Shown here: piece by piece, positions 30,844 to 35,300 of the stretch
How the letters are laid out: each line of letters opens with the position of its first letter
Position numbering within the stretch: position 1 is the stretch's first letter
Assembly: GCA_018267285.1 (NCBI GenBank)
Contig: JAFDYU010000023.1
Location: 1-35,300 of the forward strand
Direction of reading: 5' to 3'
Length of the DNA stretch: 35,300 bases
Source: Bacteroidota bacterium
GTDB lineage: Bacteria > Bacteroidota > Bacteroidia > Cytophagales > Cyclobacteriaceae
Made by a program: the position numbers and the translations under genes
Notes under the pieces: model-generated
What the model saw: the letters and a program-made list of their open reading frames with translations, nothing else
Databases searched by the model: none
What the model was told of the DNA's origin: nothing

Positions 30844-33279
30844 TTAAATCACTTTCAACTTTTCATTCTTAACAGCAGCCAGTGTACGGATGGTTTTTAA
30901 AACGGAATCGGGCGTAACCGAAATAGTGTCTATGCCCTCACCCACTAAAAACTCGGCAAAATCAGGAAAATCGGAAGGGCCTTGCCCACAGATACCCACT
31001 TTAACGCCATGGGCTTTTGCTGTTTTGATCAGGCTGGTGATCGACCGTTTCACTGCAATGTTGCGCTCATCGTAAAGCTCTGCAACCAGGGCCGAGTCAC
31101 GGTCGAGGCCGAGTGTAAGTTGGGTAAGGTCGTTGGAGCCGATCGAAAAACCATCAATGTATTTACTGAACTCATCGGCCATTAATATATTGGATGGGAT
31201 CTCGGCCATTAAATAAACTTCCAAATCATTTTGGCCGCGTTCGAGGCCGTACTCTTTCATCACTTCGTACACACGGTGAAGTTCGTTTACTGTGCGGCAG
31301 AAAGGAATCATCACCACCACATTCGATAGCCCCATTTTTTCACGAACGCGTTTAATCGCCTGGCACTCCAGTCCGAACGCATGACGGTATTTTTCCGAAT
31401 AATAACGAGAAGCCCCGCGCCAGCCGATCATCGGGTTTTCTTCTTTCGGTTCGAAATGCGATCCGCCCAACAGGTTTTCGTATTCGTTGGTTTTGAAATC
31501 GGAAAAACGAACAATCACCTTATTGGGATAAAATGCCGATGCAATTTTTCCGATCCCGTACGAAAGTTTCTTGATAAAGAACTGTTCTTCCGATTCGTAC
31601 CCAATAGTCAGTTGTTCGATTTTTTCGGTAAGCTGTTTATCGCCCAGCTTACGATGATGGAGCAGTGCCAGCGGATGTGCCTGAATGTAATTGTTGATGA
31701 TGAATTCTTCTCTTGCCAGCCCTACACCAGCGTTGGGTATGTGCGAAAACTTGAACGCCAACTCCGGTGATGCCACATTCAGCATGATGGGTGTGGCTAT
31801 TGTTGGAAGATTTTTTAAGTCGGTTTCTATTTTTTCGAAAGACACCGCTCCGCTATAAATAAAACCCACATCTCCTTCGCAACACGAAACGGTAATGTTG
31901 TTGCCTTCTTTAAGCACTTCCGTTCCATGGGTAGTTCCAACAATGGCGGGAACCCCCAACTCACGGGCTACAATAGCTGCATGGCATGTGCGCCCTCCCT
32001 TGTTGGTAACAATGGCGGCCGCTTTTTTCATGATGGGCTCCCAGTCGGGGTCGGTCATGTCGGTTACCAGCACATCGCCTTCGTGAAAATCAATGCCATC
32101 GTGCGATCCATCGCGGCCATCGAGTGAATACATGATCACTACTTTACCGGTGGCAATTTTATCGCCCACGGCAATTCCGGTGAGGATGCGGTTCTCCTGT
32201 TTTGGTTCACGTATTCTATACTCTACCAGTTTTGTTTCGTCTTTGCGAGAGTGAATGGTTTCCGGGCGCGCCTGCACAATGAAAAGTTGATTGGTTAATC
32301 CGTCAATCGCCCACTCCACATCCATGGGGCACCAATGCCCTTTGCGGCTAGAATAATATTTTTCGATTTCGCATACCCAACGCGCCAGCATAAGCACTTG
32401 TTCGTCTTCCAGGCAGAATTTCTTTTGTGCCTCGTGTTGCACGCTTACAATTTTGGTGAGCTCACCGGGGTCATCACCGTAGATCATCTTATGATCTTTC
32501 TTGCCTATGTTTTTTTCGATGATGGGTGAAAATCCTTTTTCTAAGGTGGGTTTGAACACAATAAATTCATCTGGCGATACGGAACCCTGCACCACCATCT
32601 CCCCTAATCCGTATGCTCCGTTGATGATCACAGCGTTTTTAAATCCGGATTCGGTATCGAGCGAAAAAGCTACACCCGAACTGGCCAAATCCGAACGCAC
32701 CATTTTTTGAATGCACACCGAGAGCGCCACATTAAAGTGATCGAACTTAAAATGGGTGCGATAAGAGATGGCACGGTCGGTAAACAAAGATGCAAAACAG
32801 TTGCGCACCGACTCCAAAATCCCCTCGGGGCCACGCACATTTAAATACGTTTCTTGCTGCCCGGCAAAGGAAGTATCCGGAAGGTCTTCGGCAGTGGCAC
32901 TTGAGCGCACGGCCACATCGGTAGCTTCTTGCTTGTAGCGGGTAGATAGCTGTACGTATCGCTCGGCTATTTCGCGTTCAAGTTCTGCCGGAAATTTTCC
33001 ATTGCGTATAAGTTGCCGCACCAACGTGCCTCCCTTGCGAAGAGAGATAAGATTGTCCATGTCAATATCCTCGATAGCTTTCCGTATTTTCCCTTCCAGT
33101 TTATTGTACTTTAGAAACTCCCAATAGGCATTTACGGTAACGGCAAATCCGTGCGGGATGCTGATGCCCAGCGAAGAAAGATTGCGGATCATTTCGCCCA
33201 GTGAGGAGTTTTTTCCGCCTACCAGGTTTAAGTCATCGAGGGTTACCTCATGGAGTTCGAGGGTATATTGGTATTGCAT
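30844..33279 (-). CDS. ppsA: Phosphoenolpyruvate synthase
   Basis: Makes phosphoenolpyruvate from pyruvate and ATP (with release of AMP and phosphate), the entry to gluconeogenesis. The 811-aa protein has the N-terminal ATP-grasp nucleotide domain (about 1-345, VGGKNSSLGEM and VRSSATAEDLPDTSFAGQQE). The central swivelling phosphohistidine domain contains H433 in GGRTCHAAIVARELG. The C-terminal PEP/pyruvate barrel ends with the catalytic Cys in GICGQGPSDFPDF. The ATG at 33279 (MQYQYTLEL) is chosen; an upstream extension to 33375 has no family similarity and would cross the promoter box. It would convert carbon from amino-acid breakdown to sugars, which fits a proteolytic or amino-acid-using lifestyle. 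Confidence 0.95.
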   Translation of the reverse strand: MQYQYTLELHEVTLDDLNLVGGKNSSLGEMIRNLSSLGISIPHGFAVTVNAYWEFLKYNKLEGKIRKAIEDIDMDNLISLRKGGTLVRQLIRNGKFPAELEREIAERYVQLSTRYKQEATDVAVRSSATAEDLPDTSFAGQQETYLNVRGPEGILESVRNCFASLFTDRAISYRTHFKFDHFNVALSVCIQKMVRSDLASSGVAFSLDTESGFKNAVIINGAYGLGEMVVQGSVSPDEFIVFKPTLEKGFSPIIEKNIGKKDHKMIYGDDPGELTKIVSVQHEAQKKFCLEDEQVLMLARWVCEIEKYYSSRKGHWCPMDVEWAIDGLTNQLFIVQARPETIHSRKDETKLVEYRIREPKQENRILTGIAVGDKIATGKVVIMYSLDGRDGSHDGIDFHEGDVLVTDMTDPDWEPIMKKAAAIVTNKGGRTCHAAIVARELGVPAIVGTTHGTEVLKEGNNITVSCCEGDVGFIYSGAVSFEKIETDLKNLPTIATPIMLNVASPELAFKFSHIPNAGVGLAREEFIINNYIQAHPLALLHHRKLGDKQLTEKIEQLTIGYESEEQFFIKKLSYGIGKIASAFYPNKVIVRFSDFKTNEYENLLGGSHFEPKEENPMIGWRGASRYYSEKYRHAFGLECQAIKRVREKMGLSNVVVMIPFCRTVNELHRVYEVMKEYGLERGQNDLEVYLMAEIPSNILMADEFSKYIDGFSIGSNDLTQLTLGLDRDSALVAELYDERNIAVKRSITSLIKTAKAHGVKVGICGQGPSDFPDFAEFLVGEGIDTISVTPDSVLKTIRTLAAVKNEKLKVI

Positions 33280-33321
33280 GATATAGGTTTGTTTTGGTTT
33301 TTGGACGATCTGTAAAAACCG

Positions 33322-33329
33322 CAAAATTA
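33322..33329 (-). promoter_or_regulatory. -7 box of ppsA (TAATTTTG)
   Basis: The minus strand reads TAATTTTGC, a TAnnTTTG match about 42 bases upstream of the ATG, giving a leader near 35 nt. No convincing -33 TTTG at 17-23 bases was found. The rest of the gap 33280-33546 shows only a weak TTCTAT/ATAGAA inverted repeat before a T run near murA. Confidence 0.45.
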
Positions 33330-33546
33330 TACCATTGCAAACGTTTTCGGAAGCGAAAAAGCTTGACTTAATCAATAAGGAAAGGAAATTCTGTAAATGC
33401 TGTTTTTACAAAAAAAAAACATAAGCGATTCAGGGGCTTAGCAGGTGAAAGTATGGTCGAGGTTGGCAGTGCTGTCGCTTTTCATTACAACACTATGATT
33501 ATACCTGTTCCGTTCTATAAACAGTTAGGGATAGAAGTAATTTTTT

Positions 33547-34851
33547 TTAAACCCGCTCAATCACCGCGCCCAACTTCTTCAAACGGCCTTCAATATTTTC
33601 GTAGCCACGATCGATCTGATCGATGTTGGAAATTTCGCTTTCACCTTGGGCCGACAAGGCGGCAATCAACAAGGCAACTCCGGCACGAATATCGGGCGAA
33701 GCCATTTTCACTCCGCGCAACGATTGCTTGCGGTCGAGCCCAATAACGGTAGCCCGGTGTGGGTCGCACAGAATAATCTGGCCGCCCATGTCAATAATTT
33801 TATCGACAAAGAACAGACGGCTTTCAAACATTTTTTGATGTATGAGCACTGTACCTTTTGCTTGTGTGGCCACCACCAGTACAATGCTTAATAAATCGGG
33901 GGTGAACCCGGGCCAGGGCGCATCGGCCACGGTGAGTATGGAGCCGTCAATAAACGTTTCAATTTCATAATGCTCCTGGGCGGGAACGCGAATGTCATCG
34001 CCCTGAAATTCTAATTTTATCCCCAGTTTTTTAAAAACATCGGGGATCATCCCCAACATATCGATGCGGCAATTCTTAATGGTAATCTCCGATCGCGTCA
34101 TCGCGGCTAGGCCTATAAAACTGCCGATCTCAATCATATCCGGCAGCAAGGTGTGTTCCGTGCCGTGAAGTTGTTCAACCCCTTCAATCGTTAGAAGGTT
34201 GGAGCCTATGCCCGATATTCTGGCGCCCATGCGGTTGAGCATCGAACACAGTTGTTGCAGGTAAGGCTCGCAAGCCGCGTTGTATATGGTGGTTGTGCCT
34301 TTGGCGAGCACGGCCGCCATCACAATGTTGGCTGTGCCCGTAACCGATGCCTCTTCCAGCAGCATGTACGCGCCTTTCAACTTGTTGGCATCAATATGAA
34401 AAAGATTTTCGCGGTCATCGAAATTGAATCTTGCCCCCAGGTTTTGAAAACCAATGAAATGTGTATCTAATCTTCTCCTTCCAATTTTATCGCCACCGGG
34501 TTTCGGGATGGTGGCCGAACCAAACCGGGCAAGTATCGGCCCGAGCAACATTACAGAGCCCCGAAGCGAAGCTGCCTTTTTCCGGTACTCATCCGTTTGT
34601 AGATAGTTTGTGTTGATGTTGGATGCGGTAAACCGATACGATCCTTTTTCAAGTTTCTCAACTTTACATCCAAGATCTTTAACGAGCTCAATCAATTTAT
34701 TGACATCGGCTATGTCGGGAATATTATGAATTGTAACCGACTCTGCGGTGAGCAGTGGTACACAGATTACTTGCAGTGCTTCGTTCTTGGCACCTTGTGG
34801 GGTGATCTCGCCCTGGAGTTTTTGCCCGCCTTTAATTTTGAACGAGTCCAT
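33547..34851 (-). CDS. murA: UDP-N-acetylglucosamine 1-carboxyvinyltransferase MurA, Asp variant
   Basis: First committed step of peptidoglycan synthesis: transfers enolpyruvate from PEP to UDP-GlcNAc. The 434-aa protein has the conserved K22-N23 (GAKNEAL) and the inverse alpha/beta barrel domains with LDTHFIGFQNLGA and EEASVTGTANIVMAAVLA. The catalytic loop reads PKPGGDKIGRRR, so position 121, equivalent to E. coli Cys115, is Asp. This natural substitution is known in Mycobacterium and Chlamydia MurA; such enzymes are active but insensitive to fosfomycin. Its start shares one base with the stop of the upstream DUF4290 gene (TAATG), so the two are coupled. Confidence 0.95.
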   Translation of the reverse strand: MDSFKIKGGQKLQGEITPQGAKNEALQVICVPLLTAESVTIHNIPDIADVNKLIELVKDLGCKVEKLEKGSYRFTASNINTNYLQTDEYRKKAASLRGSVMLLGPILARFGSATIPKPGGDKIGRRRLDTHFIGFQNLGARFNFDDRENLFHIDANKLKGAYMLLEEASVTGTANIVMAAVLAKGTTTIYNAACEPYLQQLCSMLNRMGARISGIGSNLLTIEGVEQLHGTEHTLLPDMIEIGSFIGLAAMTRSEITIKNCRIDMLGMIPDVFKKLGIKLEFQGDDIRVPAQEHYEIETFIDGSILTVADAPWPGFTPDLLSIVLVVATQAKGTVLIHQKMFESRLFFVDKIIDMGGQIILCDPHRATVIGLDRKQSLRGVKMASPDIRAGVALLIAALSAQGESEISNIDQIDRGYENIEGRLKKLGAVIERV

Positions 34852-35300
34852 TAGTCGCGTCTGCGATGATGGCGGTTTTTGTTGAAGGGCCTGTTGCCCC
34901 GGTTGCGGTTATCGCGGTTGTCGCGGGGGTTGCCTTCGGGGCGCATTTTCTTTTTCTCGCGATACAGTTTTTCGAAGAGGTTGTCTTCGCGCACTTTATC
35001 GAGGCTGAGCGAAAGTTTTCCTTTCGACATGATGGCAATGTCTTTTACAATCACCGAATCATCGAGTGTCTCTTTGTTCCAGTTGCTGTAGAAGGTCTTC
35101 ATCAGTTTACCCAAATAGATGGTAGCTTCTTCACGCTCTTGCGGGTCTTCTTTCTTTATCGCCTCCTGGACCAAGCGTTCAATATTTTTTCCATAGTGCT
35201 TGAAGCGCACCTCGCTTTGCGGATAGTCCATTTTGCGAGGCTTCTTTTGCAAAATGCTGCGGTCGGGTGTGGTAAACGGGTTGTTCACATCCAAATTAAA
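34851..35300 (-). CDS. DUF4290 family protein, N-terminus cut off by window edge
   Basis: The minus-strand frame is open to the last base of the window, so the first codons are missing; a TTG at 35294 is not a convincing start. The visible 149 residues include the DUF4290 core (about 25-110, FKHYGKNIERLVQEAIKKED, then EEATIYLGKLMKTFY and DIAIMSKGKLSLSLD). A very basic tail rich in Arg, Asn and Gly follows (NRDNRNRGNRPFNKNRHHRR), likely to bind nucleic acid. The gene directly precedes murA and overlaps it by one base. DUF4290 has no known function; pairing with murA is common in Bacteroidetes (from memory). Confidence 0.8.
   Translation of the reverse strand, partial: FNLDVNNPFTTPDRSILQKKPRKMDYPQSEVRFKHYGKNIERLVQEAIKKEDPQEREEATIYLGKLMKTFYSNWNKETLDDSVIVKDIAIMSKGKLSLSLDKVREDNLFEKLYREKKKMRPEGNPRDNRDNRNRGNRPFNKNRHHRRRD

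Noticed and set aside
33453-33746. 97-codon plus-strand frame upstream of and overlapping the murA 3' end
   Set aside because: Most of it is antisense to murA and the rest has no start signal or family similarity.

Overview
The window reads as chromosomal DNA of a Bacteroidetes bacterium, most likely a Cytophagales-type organism (inference). Several gene starts are preceded by the Bacteroidetes -7 box TAnnTTTG. Individual genes point the same way: a DUF4290 protein beside murA, a stand-alone RRM protein, a PD40-amidohydrolase fusion, an AddB-like nuclease with a C-terminal Fe-S motif, and the asnS / rpoN / PAP2-like order. Most of the window is well-packed housekeeping DNA. No CRISPR array, tRNA, rRNA, insertion sequence or prophage was seen.

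Layout. 1-3660: asnS (minus, 3' end cut by the window edge) diverges from rpoN, which is translationally coupled to a PAP2-like membrane protein; an RRM RNA-binding protein and a terminator hairpin follow. 3754-9921: DoxX protein and an AraC regulator (minus), then a four-gene plus-strand operon (DapA-family deaminase, aldehyde dehydrogenase, 4-hydroxyproline epimerase, FAD amine dehydrogenase). Together these reconstruct the route from trans-4-hydroxy-L-proline to 2-oxoglutarate. 9912-14745: AddB-like nuclease, a gene-poor 490-bp stretch with a strong hairpin and a possible structured RNA, a DUF1801 gene broken by two frameshifts, and menC. 14832-18854: a lone paaD-like gene, a GMC oxidoreductase and a DEAD-box RNA helicase. 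19021-23274: a serine beta-lactamase-like hydrolase with a good promoter, an unrecognised 136-aa protein, a Zn-ribbon protein, a TPR-transmembrane protein, an NTF2-like secreted protein and a 48-aa predicted membrane microprotein. 23322-25118: moaE, moaD and divergent moaA (molybdopterin synthesis). 25196-28642: secreted cupin and a 993-aa propeller-amidohydrolase. 28840-30834: an AT-richer SDR + AraC pair that looks acquired, bounded by a perfect 15-bp hairpin on one side and broken gene fragments on the other. 30844-35300: phosphoenolpyruvate synthase, murA with Asp instead of the usual catalytic Cys, and a DUF4290 protein cut by the window edge.

How the genes work together. The clearest unit is the hydroxyproline catabolic operon with its divergent AraC activator candidate; it has no transporter beside it. 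The moa genes form a partial cofactor locus with moaC missing from the window. No strong case for a wholly new multi-gene system was found. The best leads are the candidate RNA at about 12809-13010, the microprotein at 23128-23274, the uncharacterised genes at 20405-22323, and the mobile-looking block at 28650-30834.
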